Below are positions 34,740-43,726 of a DNA stretch of 64,000 bases, piece after piece (within the stretch, counting starts at the first letter, position 1; each line of letters starts with the position of its first letter). Under the pieces are notes generated by a model. That model saw only the letters and a list, made by a program, of their open reading frames with translations, did no database searches and was not told the DNA's origin. Origin of the DNA: Candidatus Acidiferrales bacterium. Its GTDB lineage: Bacteria; Bacteroidota; Ignavibacteria; Kryptoniales; JAKASW01. The position numbers and the translations under genes were made by a program. Location: contig DATJAY010000005.1 in assembly GCA_035515795.1 (NCBI GenBank), positions 1 to 64,000 of the forward strand. Direction: 5' to 3'.

Positions 34740-35503
34740 CTACCTTGTGAATTCTCAGCGCCTCCGAGTCTAGAGTAATTTTAATAGGTCATTTATTCAG
34801 ATGCAAGCTTTTCGAGAGATGGCTCAAACGGCAATTCGAGAATCTTGAGATATCTCCACAGAATGATTTTCCTATTGCTCGGCTTAACTTGCACTTGCTG
34901 ATTTGCTGTCCATATACTTTCTGGTTAGTGCGCCTTAGGAAATTCATCTAAATCATTGTTACTCATTTAAGTAGGAAAAATAATAAAACAGACCCCGCTT
35001 CCCATATTTGCTTAGTAGTCTTCGCTTGTTTTTCGAAAGCTCGACAACCGAGGCACATAATGGAAAATCTTTGTGTTGTTGACAGCTCGGCATGACCCCG
35101 TCCCTGTTGATCAGTCTTCCTTGCACTTCCAGTATAACATGGAAGTTTTTTCTCTTCATAGGATTGCGGATGAGTGACCATATCATAACCACAGCAGGTA
35201 CCAGTCCGACCACAGAAACACAAAAAGGGGATGGAAGGTACTAGACGCGAGGGCGTCGGTGCTGTCCAGATCGGGAGATTTTTCGGAGGAGCGGGAGGAG
35301 GAGAAGTGATTATGCTATTATATATATGATTGTGGATAAACCTCAATTTACCTGCGGTATTGTCCACAACTGTTTACTTGAAAGTTGTGACCTCGTTGGA
35401 TAAATTGAATCGTGCGACAGTAACATCTAACAGGACATCTAACAGGTGGTCGAAAGTTGGAATGACCAGTCGCGAGATTCTTTAAAAGTAACCCGATTTG
35501 AAT
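34740..35503. other. Non-coding stretch left of the tRNA with right repeat copies
   Basis: No gene is called. The stretch holds the right copy of the 94-bp repeat (35107-35200) and, within it, the right copy of the 14-bp repeat (35182-35195). Overlapping minus-strand open frames of 84 and 134 codons cross the repeats; they look like decayed coding sequence rather than genes. The tRNA-Asp promoter must lie near 35440-35500. Confidence 0.55.
35107..35200. repeat. Imperfect 94-bp direct repeat, right copy
   Basis: Partner of 24745-24838 (about 80 percent identity by eye). The end of this copy contains ATCATAACCACAGC (35182-35195), identical to 23578-23591 next to the recombinase. It lies about 300 bases upstream of tRNA-Asp. 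It could mark the right end of an integrated element. Confidence 0.6.
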
Positions 35504-35578
35504 GGGGTTGTAGCTCAGTTTGGTTAGAGCGCCTGCCTGTCACGCAGGAGGTCGCGAGTTCGAGCCTCGTCAACCCCG
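35504..35578 (+). tRNA. tRNA-Asp (GTC)
   Basis: The acceptor arm GGGGTTG (35504-35510) pairs with CAACCCC (35571-35577). The D-arm is GCTCAGTTTGGTTAGAGC, and the anticodon stem CCTGC/GCAGG encloses CTGTCAC with anticodon GTC at 35539-35541. The T-arm is TCGCGAGTTCGAGCCTCG-like, and G35578 is the discriminator base, as usual for tRNA-Asp. A genomic CCA is not encoded. The tRNA stands at the border between the accessory region on its left and core-like genes on its right, but its 3' end faces away from the accessory region, so it is not an obvious integration target. Confidence 0.97.
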
Positions 35579-35786
35579 CAGTTCCCTTCCGCCTTGAAAC
35601 CTTCTTTCGATAGTGTGAATTTCATCATACAATGAAATTACATTACAATAATGTGAAAACCAGGTTGTTTTTTCTGAAATTTTCACTCATGGAAACTGAG
35701 AGGGCAAGCAATTCCGCTGCATCCATCGTCGGTTATAGGGGCTTTTCCTATGATTCAACCGGGCGATATTTGCGTTGAGAAAATCA

Positions 35787-36824
35787 ATGAAGCTTGAATA
35801 CAAACAGTACGATCTGAAGCTCAAACATATTTTCAAAATCTCAAGAAGCTCTCGCGACATTGTCCCAGTTATCATTGTCAAGATAGTAAAGGATGGAGTT
35901 GTCGGCTATGGAGAGGCGTCTCCAAATGCCCGATACGAGGAGACGATGGAGACGGTCAAGGAATTCTTGGATGCGATCGACCCCGCGAAATTATCGGACC
36001 CATTTCGACTCGAAGCCGCCGGCGATTACGTGGATTCAATTGCACCCGGCAATCCGAGCGCTAATTGTGCCGTCGATATTGCCCTGCACGATTGGATCTG
36101 CAAGAGATTGAACGTTCCTCTATATGAATTCTTCAATACGGATAAAGATCAGGCGCCGGTTTCCGTTTTCACTATAGGGATCGACACGCCGGATAACATC
36201 GTTAGAAAGGTCAAAGAGGCAGTTAACTATCCGATTCTAAAAATAAAACTCGGTGTGCCCAATGACGAAGAGATAGTTGAAGCCGTCCGAAGAGTCACAG
36301 ACAAGCCCTTGCGCGTGGATGCTAATGAAGGATGGAAATCGAAAGAGGAAGCACTCGAGAAAATCAAATGGTTGTCAGCTCAGAATGTGGAGCTTATTGA
36401 ACAGCCTATGCCTGCGTCGCAGATCGACGACATGGAATGGCTTCGTGAAAGAGTGTCGCAAAAATCCTTTCGGGGTAGGATGCCTGTTATCGCCGATGAG
36501 GCACTTTCGCTCTACGGAGTTTCGGAATTGTCGGCCGCGTACGATGGGATAAACATCAAACTTCAGAAGAATGGAGGCTTGGTGAAAACCCGCAGGCTTA
36601 TCCATGAAGCACGTAACCACAATATGAAGATCATGTTGGGCTGCATGATCGAAACATCCGTGGGCATAACGGCAGCGGCACGTATCTCCCCGCTCGTCGA
36701 TTGGAATGATGTCGACGGGAATCTATTAATCTCTAACGATCCTCTCGAAGGAGTGAGAAATGAGAAGGGACGTCTCTATCTCAGCGACAAGCCAGGATTA
36801 GGTGTAAGTCCGAACATCGTTTGA
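35787..36824 (+). CDS. Dipeptide epimerase (L-Ala-D/L-Glu epimerase type), enolase superfamily
   Basis: A 345-residue protein starting at ATG 35787 (TTG 35775 would add four residues). It has an N-terminal capping domain and a TIM barrel. The barrel shows the KxK catalytic pair in ILKIKLG, metal ligands Asp in LRVDANEGW, Glu in LIEQPMP and Asp/Glu in VIADEAL, and the second catalytic Lys in GINIKLQKNGG. The end DVDGNLLISNDP contains the substrate-binding DxD element of Ala-Glu epimerases. In this family the enzyme inverts the Glu centre of L-Ala-D-Glu released from murein. The next two genes also handle murein fragments, which supports the call. Confidence 0.85.
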   Translation: MKLEYKQYDLKLKHIFKISRSSRDIVPVIIVKIVKDGVVGYGEASPNARYEETMETVKEFLDAIDPAKLSDPFRLEAAGDYVDSIAPGNPSANCAVDIALHDWICKRLNVPLYEFFNTDKDQAPVSVFTIGIDTPDNIVRKVKEAVNYPILKIKLGVPNDEEIVEAVRRVTDKPLRVDANEGWKSKEEALEKIKWLSAQNVELIEQPMPASQIDDMEWLRERVSQKSFRGRMPVIADEALSLYGVSELSAAYDGINIKLQKNGGLVKTRRLIHEARNHNMKIMLGCMIETSVGITAAARISPLVDWNDVDGNLLISNDPLEGVRNEKGRLYLSDKPGLGVSPNIV

Positions 36825-36928
36825 TGTGTAAAGTGGAAATGAACCGGAAGAGTCCACGAATAATTGACAATATCGAAAACATGGGGACATTAATTGTTTC
36901 CATAGGTTCGATAGCATAGATTTTATAA

Positions 36929-37867
36929 ATGAGTAAATTGCAGAAATATTTTCTTGGCGTCGATGGCGGGGCGACAAAAACAACCGCGGCAATAATAAAT
37001 TCGGGAAAGGAGGTTCTCGATGAAAAGGCGGGCGGTCCGTCAAATTTTCAGATCATTGGAATTCCTCAGACATCGAGAAATATTTTAGATATTACATTGG
37101 TGATGCTGGATAGCGCCAATTTGAAGTTTGCGGAAATTGCCGGGATATTTCTCGGCTTGACGGGCGCTGGAGAGAAGCGCGAACAAGACCGGATGAAAAA
37201 AGGATTTGAAGAATTCGTGCTAAGCATGCATCTGCCTGTACCATGGATCGGCGTTGAAAGCGATGCGCTTGCCGCACTTGAAGGCGCCTTTCCGGGAAAA
37301 GAGGGAATGGTCCTGATAAGCGGCACTGGTTCGATCCTGCTTGCAAAGGATGCGGCCGGCACCGTTTACAGGGTCGGCGGATGGGGCCGCTTCGTGGGGG
37401 ATGAAGGGAGCGGGTACGCGATCGGCAGGGCAGGCCTGAAAGCCTACGCCGAGCAGCATGATGGACGCGGGAAGAAAACTAAGATTTCAGACTTCGTGGA
37501 GAAAGAACTGAATATAGACTCTCCGCAGTCATTGGTTCTAAAGATATACCATGAGAATTTCGACATTGCCTCGACAGCAAGATTTGTTCTTGCGGCGGCA
37601 GAAAAGGGCGACGAAGTTGCCCTTTCCATACTCGATGACGCTGCAAAAGATTTATTTTTACATGTCAGCGCAGCCATTTCAAAGATTGGCAAAGAAGTTT
37701 CAATTGCATTCATGGGAGGTATTCTCACTCACGAAAACATGCTCGTTGCTAAGCTCACATATCTAATTCGCCAGAGATACCCGGCGATGAAGATTATACT
37801 GCCAGAACGATCTGCTGCCGTTGGAGCGGCTTTACTCGCGATGAAGGGAGTCGAAGCACATAAATGA
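36929..37867 (+). CDS. N-acetylglucosamine kinase (BadF/BadG family)
   Basis: A 312-residue ASKHA-fold kinase. The phosphate-1 loop is FLGVDGGATKTTAAI (residues 8-22), the phosphate-2 segment is GMVLISGTGSILLAKDAAG with GGWGRFVGDEGSGYAIG, the canonical signature of GlcNAc and GlcN kinases, and the adenosine segment is VSIAFMGGIL. It phosphorylates GlcNAc (possibly MurNAc) taken up or released in the cell. The stop codon overlaps the start of the GH3 fusion gene (ATGA at 37864), so the sugar-releasing and sugar-phosphorylating genes are translationally coupled. Confidence 0.88.
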   Translation: MSKLQKYFLGVDGGATKTTAAIINSGKEVLDEKAGGPSNFQIIGIPQTSRNILDITLVMLDSANLKFAEIAGIFLGLTGAGEKREQDRMKKGFEEFVLSMHLPVPWIGVESDALAALEGAFPGKEGMVLISGTGSILLAKDAAGTVYRVGGWGRFVGDEGSGYAIGRAGLKAYAEQHDGRGKKTKISDFVEKELNIDSPQSLVLKIYHENFDIASTARFVLAAAEKGDEVALSILDDAAKDLFLHVSAAISKIGKEVSIAFMGGILTHENMLVAKLTYLIRQRYPAMKIILPERSAAVGAALLAMKGVEAHK

Positions 37868-40800
37868 CAAAATTGATCCCTTTTTATGCCTTTATCGCAT
37901 TTCTCGTTTATGGGTGCACGGCGGCAAACCATTCGACGTCGCGGAAGAGCACAACCGATAAAGAACAACCTTCCATAACGTCGGCGGCCACAACCCATGT
38001 TGGTGTCTCGACCGACGCGTATCCTGTGGAACATTCGGAGAACTACAAATGGAATGCCGACGAAAATTGGGTTGATGGAACACTACGTTCTCTTACGCTT
38101 AGAGAAAAAGTTGCACAAATGATAGTACCCTATTCTCTGTCGCAGTACTTTAGTGAAGATGATCCCGAATATAAAGACTTGGTCCATATGGTCCGCGATG
38201 AAAAAGTCGGCGGAATAGTGGTATCCCTGGGAAACATTTATGAACAGGCAGTCTTGTTAAACAGACTTCAGAAGCTTGCCGATGTGCCGCTATTGATATC
38301 GTCCGACTACGAAAACGGATTGGGCATGCGGCTCACGGGAGGAATTTCTTTCCCGAGCAACATGGCGCTCGGTGCGACGCGAGACTCGGCACTCGTCTAC
38401 GAGATCGGAAAAGCTGTAGGAAGAGAAGCTCGTGCGGTCGGTGTTTTTCAAAATTATGCGCCTGTCTCGGACGTAAATGATAATCCTGAGAATCCTATTA
38501 TCAACGTCCGTTCTTACGGCGAGAATCCTGAGCTCGTCGCAAAGCTTGCTTCTGCATTCATCAAGGGCAATCAGGATGGAGGAGTCATCGCAACGGCAAA
38601 GCATTTTCCGGGTCATGGTGATACTCAAGTTGACTCTCACCTTGGGTTACCGGTGATCAATTATGGATTCGAAAGACTCGACACCGTGGAATTGGTCCCA
38701 TTCAGGGCAGACATTGCAGCAGGGGTGAAGTCGGTCATGGTGGCACATATAGCGTTCCCAAAGATAGAGACAAAACAGGGTATTCCGGGAACTCTATCGC
38801 CCGGCATTACTACCGGCGTGCTCAAAGACTCTTTAGGCTTTCACGGTCTTGTCGTCACAGACGCTATGACCATGAAAGGAGTGACCAGCGAGTTTTCGGG
38901 TGCCGAAGCGGCGATAAGAGCGGTGAAGGCGGGAGCCGATATTGTGCTGATGCCTCCGGACAACAACGTCGCGATAGACGCGATCACAAAGGCAGTGGAA
39001 CGCGGCGAAATCAATCGATCAAGAATTGACAGCGCAGTAAGAAAGATTCTCATGATGAAATCCGAACTGGGTTTGAACGGAAATAGAATTGTCGATCTGA
39101 GCAATATCCCGAAGGTTGTCGGCACGGAAGAACATGAGCTTCTTGCGGAACATGCTGCGCGCCGCTCGATCACCATTGTCAAAAATGAGGGTAACGTCCT
39201 GCCGCTTCAATATGAGCAGCCGCAGCGCATGGTCTGCCTGATCGTCGCGGACAACAGCGACCCCAACGTGGCAAGAGATTTTAAACAAGAATTGCTGCAA
39301 AGGTATGAGAACGTAAGCTTCTTGCAGATCGATCCTTCGTCTAACGAACTTGACTTCCAGAACGCGCTGAGCGTGGTAGCCAACTCCGGTTTAATACTTA
39401 TTCCGACTTACGTACGCTGGCGTTCCGGCAGCGGAACGATCGATTTCACTCCTCCAGTTCAGTCATTTCTTCAGAAGGTGACAAACTCCAGGAAACCCGT
39501 AGTTATGGTCTCATTTGGAAACCCTTATTTGCTCAGGAGTGTCCCTAATGTGCCGGCATATGTTTGTGCCTATGGCGACATGAAAGTTTCGGTTCAGGCT
39601 GCCGTCCAGACGCTCTTCGGCGAAATAAACGTAAGCGGAAAACTTCCCGTGACAATTTCCGGTGTGGCGAAATATGGAGACGGAATTGATTTGCCGCAAA
39701 CAAGCCTGAGATTTGCCGCTGCCCAAGAGGCGGGGTTTAATTCGATGAAGTTGGCGCAGCTTGATTCCATCCTCAACTTCTGGATCGCCGACAGCGCATT
39801 TCCATGCGCACAGCTTTTGGTGGCGAAGGACGGCAAGATCGTTTTCGATAAAGCGTTTGGCACTTATGATTATTCGCCGCTTTCACGGACGATCGATTTG
39901 AATACGATGTTTGATCTCGCGTCGCTGACAAAGATTTGCGCCACAACATTTGCCGCAATGAAACTGTACGGGGAAGGGAAGCTGGATATCGAGGCACCTG
40001 TCGCGAAGTACTTGCCACAGTTCGGGCAAAACGGCAAAGAGAAAATAACCGTTCGTGATCTTCTTGTGCACGACAGCGGACTCCCGCCTGATCCGCCGAT
40101 GTTTCTATGGGATACTTCTGTAATTCCTCAAGAACAGATGGATAGGCTTTTGAGAGATCCGCGTTCTTTTGTCGAAGCCGACTCGTTCGGGAGCAACTTC
40201 AATGCGGCGCATGAAGCGATGTGGGATTCTTTATACGCGACGCTGCTCAATTATCCCACGGGTACGAAGATGGTGTACAGCGACATAAATTTCCTGGTGA
40301 TCGGGAAAATCGTAGAAAAAATTACGGGGATGACGCTCGATAAATATGTTGAAGAAAACTTTTATCATCCGCTGGGAATGGTGCACACAATGTTCACCCC
40401 GCCTGCGTCGCTTGCACAGATATGTGCACCGACCGAATATGATTCTGCAGCGGGCTACTTGATACAGGGAGTGGTGCACGACGAAAATTCCCGCTCCCTT
40501 GGCGGTGTCACCGGGCATGCCGGATTGTTTTCAACGGCTGATGATATCGCAATTTGTTTGCAGCTGATTTTGAATCATGGCACCTACGACGGACGCCGTT
40601 ATTTGCAGGACTCGGTGATCGCATTGTTCACGCGGAAGCAATCCGATCTAAGCACACGCGCACTCGGCTGGGATACGAAAGCACCGGCTCCTCATTATTC
40701 GAGCTCGGGGCATTATTTTTCTCCTAATTCTTTCGGTCACACGGGTTTTACAGGAACTTCAATTTGGATCGACCCTGTCAGGAATTTATTTGTCGTTCTA

Positions 40801-40902
40801 TTTACGAACAGGGTTTGTCCGACCCGCGAGAACGAAAAGATTGAGAAGGCAAGACCCGACATCCATGATGCGGTCATAAAGGCTCTTATGAATGACAAGT
40901 AA
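37864..40902 (+). CDS. Lipoprotein: GH3 beta-N-acetylhexosaminidase fused to serine beta-lactamase-type hydrolase
   Basis: A 1012-residue protein with a lipobox (LVYGC at about residue 18). Residues about 60-420 are a NagZ-like GH3 domain: KHFPGHGDT (His247 and His251, the acid/base dyad loop) and VVTDAMTMKGV (nucleophile Asp333). Residues about 430-620 resemble the GH3 C-terminal domain. Residues about 640-1010 are a class C beta-lactamase/transpeptidase-like domain with SLTK (Ser687, Lys690), a YSD box (MVYSDINFLVIG) and HTG (FGHTGFTGTS). The fusion could cut muropeptides on both the sugar and the peptide side. Fusions of this type are known in Bacteroidota. Context with the GlcNAc kinase and Ala-Glu epimerase supports cell-wall recycling. 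Confidence 0.88.
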   Translation: MTKLIPFYAFIAFLVYGCTAANHSTSRKSTTDKEQPSITSAATTHVGVSTDAYPVEHSENYKWNADENWVDGTLRSLTLREKVAQMIVPYSLSQYFSEDDPEYKDLVHMVRDEKVGGIVVSLGNIYEQAVLLNRLQKLADVPLLISSDYENGLGMRLTGGISFPSNMALGATRDSALVYEIGKAVGREARAVGVFQNYAPVSDVNDNPENPIINVRSYGENPELVAKLASAFIKGNQDGGVIATAKHFPGHGDTQVDSHLGLPVINYGFERLDTVELVPFRADIAAGVKSVMVAHIAFPKIETKQGIPGTLSPGITTGVLKDSLGFHGLVVTDAMTMKGVTSEFSGAEAAIRAVKAGADIVLMPPDNNVAIDAITKAVERGEINRSRIDSAVRKILMMKSELGLNGNRIVDLSNIPKVVGTEEHELLAEHAARRSITIVKNEGNVLPLQYEQPQRMVCLIVADNSDPNVARDFKQELLQRYENVSFLQIDPSSNELDFQNALSVVANSGLILIPTYVRWRSGSGTIDFTPPVQSFLQKVTNSRKPVVMVSFGNPYLLRSVPNVPAYVCAYGDMKVSVQAAVQTLFGEINVSGKLPVTISGVAKYGDGIDLPQTSLRFAAAQEAGFNSMKLAQLDSILNFWIADSAFPCAQLLVAKDGKIVFDKAFGTYDYSPLSRTIDLNTMFDLASLTKICATTFAAMKLYGEGKLDIEAPVAKYLPQFGQNGKEKITVRDLLVHDSGLPPDPPMFLWDTSVIPQEQMDRLLRDPRSFVEADSFGSNFNAAHEAMWDSLYATLLNYPTGTKMVYSDINFLVIGKIVEKITGMTLDKYVEENFYHPLGMVHTMFTPPASLAQICAPTEYDSAAGYLIQGVVHDENSRSLGGVTGHAGLFSTADDIAICLQLILNHGTYDGRRYLQDSVIALFTRKQSDLSTRALGWDTKAPAPHYSSSGHYFSPNSFGHTGFTGTSIWIDPVRNLFVVLFTNRVCPTRENEKIEKARPDIHDAVIKALMNDK

Positions 40903-40939
40903 GTCGGCCGCGCTGAGACTTTAACAGAGCAAGATTTCA

Positions 40940-40979
40940 GCCGCGTGCTTCCGCATCTTGGAAAAGATAGCTACGCGGC
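40940..40979. terminator. Stem-loop between convergent genes
   Basis: GCCGCGT (40940-40946) pairs with ACGCGGC (40973-40979), and an inner ATCTT/AAGAT stem lies within the loop. It sits in the 116-base gap between the convergent GH3 fusion gene and the GlmU-like gene, the expected place for a bidirectional terminator. No long T-run follows on the + strand. Confidence 0.4.
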
Positions 40980-41018
40980 CGGAGAAAAAATCGCAACTGA
41001 GACCAATATCGTGATCGA

Positions 41019-42293
41019 CTAGTCCTTTACACCGGTCGCGGCGCGCTCCTCTTTCGTCATTTCGAAGACTTTTCTTAAAAGCTGCTCGGAAGCGTCGCTC
41101 ATGTTTGTTTTCCTTCGCGTCATGACTTTTCTTGCGACGTCGATAGCTTTGTCGATCTTATATGTCACGAAGCCGTCTGATGTACCGCCCCACGAGAATG
41201 CAGGAACATACTTCGGCGGGATTCCCGCTCCGTAGATGTTGCAGCAAACGCTCACAACCGTTCCGGTGTTGAACATTGAATTGATTCCGCACTTGGAATG
41301 ATCGCCCATCGTCAATCCGACAAACTGTGAGCCGCTGTCGATGAGCGAGCCGTCATTATAGACCTTGACACTTCCATAGTCATTCTTGAGGTCGCTGTTG
41401 TTTGAATCGGCACCGATGTTTACCCACTCTCCCAAATATGCATGACCGAGAAATCCTTCATGCTGCTTGTTGGAGTAAGCGTGTATGATGGACTCCTCGA
41501 CCTCGCCGCCCACCTTGCACGTCTCACCGATCGTCGTGTTTTCATAAATCTTTGCACCAACCTTGATAACGCTGTTCTCGCCTATAAAGGCTGGACCTTC
41601 AATCACGGCGTTCGGCATGATCTTCGCGTTTTTTGAAATGTAAATCGGACCTTCCTCGGCGTCGAGAACTGCACCCGGTTTGACTTTTGCTCCCTCCGCG
41701 ATATGAATCTGGGAGGGATTTAATAGATGAACTCCTTCATATACCTTTCCGAGAATCTTTGGCGTTCCATTGGTTAGAACGGTAAAATCCGAAGCAAGTC
41801 TCGATCCATTATACTGGAAGAGCTCCCAGGGAAAAGTAATGAGCGGCGCTTGTTGAAATTCTCTCTTGTTAATTGACGCGAACAAATCTGACGTCAGGAC
41901 GCCCTCTTTTAGTGAAGATCTAATCCGATTCAGGTTTTCATTCGAAAGCCATGCGGCGATCACGACGTTGTCCTTGTAGAATACAATATCTTTGCCGGGA
42001 TACTTGTCTCCGAAAATCTTTGCTTCGTCAGCTGACATTAGAAGCCGGCCATTTATCAACAAAGCCTCTTTTGTCTCAGAAGGAAATTTGTTCACCGAGA
42101 CGTCTGCACTCTTTTCCTTGACAACACTTGCCAGGTATTCTCTCGAATGAAGAGTGAGAGTTACATTTGGATAAGACCGGAGGATTTTTTCTTTCAGAGT
42201 GGTGATTCCGCACCTCAGGTCATAAGCAGGACGGAAATGAACAAGTGGCAAGAGTTTTTTATAATAATTATCTTCGAATATGCAGAGATGCAT
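41019..42293 (-). CDS. GlmU-like putative sugar nucleotidyltransferase with hexapeptide repeats
   Basis: A 424-residue protein. The N-terminal half begins MHLCIFEDNYYKKLLPLVHFRPAYDLRCG, the signature of 'putative sugar nucleotidyltransferase' proteins of Bacteroidota that replace the classical GlmU pyrophosphorylase signature. The C-terminal half (about 195-390) is a left-handed beta-helix: hexapeptides such as IHIAEGAKVKPGAVLD, IYISKNAKIMPNAVIEG and IGENSVIKVGAKIYEN, then GHAYLGEWVNIGADSNNSD. It probably makes UDP-GlcNAc or another activated amino sugar. It runs in the same direction as the nagB gene 130 bases upstream. Confidence 0.82.
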   Translation of the reverse strand: MHLCIFEDNYYKKLLPLVHFRPAYDLRCGITTLKEKILRSYPNVTLTLHSREYLASVVKEKSADVSVNKFPSETKEALLINGRLLMSADEAKIFGDKYPGKDIVFYKDNVVIAAWLSNENLNRIRSSLKEGVLTSDLFASINKREFQQAPLITFPWELFQYNGSRLASDFTVLTNGTPKILGKVYEGVHLLNPSQIHIAEGAKVKPGAVLDAEEGPIYISKNAKIMPNAVIEGPAFIGENSVIKVGAKIYENTTIGETCKVGGEVEESIIHAYSNKQHEGFLGHAYLGEWVNIGADSNNSDLKNDYGSVKVYNDGSLIDSGSQFVGLTMGDHSKCGINSMFNTGTVVSVCCNIYGAGIPPKYVPAFSWGGTSDGFVTYKIDKAIDVARKVMTRRKTNMSDASEQLLRKVFEMTKEERAATGVKD

Positions 42294-42422
42294 AAATTAC
42301 CTTTGACGTTATTGACAAAATCTCAATTGTCTCTTTACATGAATGCAGTTGATGCCTATGGTGCACAACGGGTAGCCTGCGTTAATCTATGACCAGGACC
42401 GGCGAACATCCAGCATTTACTC

Positions 42423-43205
42423 TTAACCGTAAGTCACAAATTCTGCAGAGAGTTTTGCTGCGGCCTTCTTGTCGATCAAGATGATTGCTTTCCTGTGGAG
42501 CTGCATGGCGGAACCCGGGCACATTGCGGTAACAGGTCCTTCGACAGCGGACTTCACGGCATCCGCTTTTCCATCTCCATTTGCGAGGAGGAGCAATTCT
42601 TTAGACTCCATTATCGTTCCGACTCCCATTGTTATTGCGTATCGTGGAACATCTTTCGTGTTCTTAAAGAACCTAGAATTGTCCCTGACAGTTTTTTCAG
42701 TAAGAGTTTTTATTCTTGTTCGGGATCCCAGTGAAGATCCGGGTTCGTTGAAAGCTATGTGGCCGTTCCCTCCTATTCCGAGGATTTGCATATCGATGCC
42801 GCCGTACTTTCTCATCTCGTCTTCGTACCACCTGCAAAATTGTTCAATCTTTGGCTCGGTCTCGAACGAAGAAATTTTTAAATCGCCGTACATTCCCTGG
42901 GGAATGTAAACATGGGAGGGGTTGACATTGATATGTTTGAAGAGATTTTCCCGCATAAAATAATGATAACTCTGGTCATGTTCGGGCGGAAGTCCGATGT
43001 ATTCGTCAAGATTAAAGGTTACGACCTTTGAGAAGTCGAGGCCATCGTTCTTGTGAAGCCTTATGAGTTCTTTGTAAAGCCCGAGCGGCGAACTTCCCGT
43101 CGCTAGCCCGAGAACAAGATTGGGCTTTTGCCTGATTCTTGATGCAACAATTTCAGCTCCCCTTTTGCTCATCGCATCGTAGTCTTCATGTACAACGACT
43201 AACAT
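42423..43205 (-). CDS. nagB: Glucosamine-6-phosphate deaminase
   Basis: A 260-residue protein. ATG 43205 is chosen because GAGGAG lies 9 bases before it; the ATG at 43214 directly abuts that box. Family motifs are LGLATGSSPLGLYKELI (phosphate loop), VVTFNLDEYIGL (catalytic Asp), ILGIGGNGHIAFNEPGS (catalytic His and Glu) and RYAITMGVGTIM. It converts GlcN-6-P to fructose-6-P and ammonia, feeding amino sugars from cell-wall recycling or chitin into glycolysis. An operator-like palindrome lies about 85 bases upstream (43290-43307). Confidence 0.93.
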   Translation of the reverse strand: MLVVVHEDYDAMSKRGAEIVASRIRQKPNLVLGLATGSSPLGLYKELIRLHKNDGLDFSKVVTFNLDEYIGLPPEHDQSYHYFMRENLFKHINVNPSHVYIPQGMYGDLKISSFETEPKIEQFCRWYEDEMRKYGGIDMQILGIGGNGHIAFNEPGSSLGSRTRIKTLTEKTVRDNSRFFKNTKDVPRYAITMGVGTIMESKELLLLANGDGKADAVKSAVEGPVTAMCPGSAMQLHRKAIILIDKKAAAKLSAEFVTYG

Positions 43206-43289
43206 GTTTTCCATCTCCTCTTTTGATTTGGCAAGAAATGATTGTCGTGTCGTGGGTGATATAACCTTGAACGAAAGTTAACGCTATTA

Positions 43290-43307
43290 TTAAAGAACGG
43301 TTCTTAA
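43290..43307. promoter_or_regulatory. Operator-like palindrome upstream of nagB
   Basis: Within 18 bases, AAGAAC and GTTCTT form perfect 6-bp arms around a single G (AAGAACGGTTCTT). The core ACGGTTC is shared with the palindromes at 43580 and 56394. Its position fits repressor control of the nagB/GlmU-like pair. Assignment to a LacI-type regulator is inference. Confidence 0.4.
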
Positions 43308-43579
43308 TATTGCCAGTGGAAACTAAGCAAATGTTTATGATTAAACAAACTTCAAACCGTGGGCGGATAAATTTTTCCCAATGATATAATAATGAAAATG
43401 ATCAAGACAACACCGGGTTTTTGTTTACTCCGGCGGATCTTCTTGATTTTGCAGGGAATCCATTGCGGGTACGCAGCGTAAGTGTTTTAACTCTTTAGTG
43501 TGGTCCTTATTTCGGCCGACGGACGATTTGTTCCAATATTTTTGTTTTCCTCTTGACTTTCCAGAAGTTTCTCCATATC

Positions 43580-43595
43580 ATTAAATCGGTTCAAT
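43580..43595. promoter_or_regulatory. Operator-like palindrome upstream of the xylan locus
   Basis: ATTAAATCGGTTCAAT matches ATTGAAACGGTTCAAT at 56394-56409 at 14 of 16 positions, and the similarity continues downstream (CGGTTCAATTG identical, then AAACTG identical). A central CG within an A/T-rich dyad is typical of LacI-family operators. A second element, ACTGGTTCATAATTTAGAAC at 43605-43624, may be another half-site pair. Confidence 0.5.
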
Positions 43596-43666
43596 TGTCA
43601 TAAAACTGGTTCATAATTTAGAACCGGATTCTGGCTTTTTATGCAAACAATAACAGGAGGCAGTGC

Positions 43667-43726
43667 ATGAGTGTTGAACAAACCGATCTTTTCCGCCGGG
43701 CGGACACCATCTCCCAAAAATATTAA
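43667..43726 (+). CDS. 19-residue leader-like peptide or gene remnant
   Basis: ATG 43667 is preceded by AGGAGG (43655-43660) at ideal spacing, and a stop follows after 19 codons (product MSVEQTDLFRRADTISQKY). The next gene starts 110 bases later. It could be a leader peptide in the transcript of the xylan locus, or the start of a gene whose remainder was deleted. No attenuator hairpin with a T-run is visible. Confidence 0.35.
   Translation: MSVEQTDLFRRADTISQKY

Noticed and set aside
34959-35367. Two overlapping minus-strand frames (84 and 134 codons) left of the tRNA
   Set aside because: Both cross the 94-base repeat, neither has a ribosome binding site, and the other repeat copy has a stop codon; treated as decayed sequence.
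35504-35578. tRNA-Asp as the integration site of the accessory region
   Set aside because: Integration normally uses the 3' end of a tRNA, which here faces the core genes; no duplicated tRNA 3' end is seen on the left.
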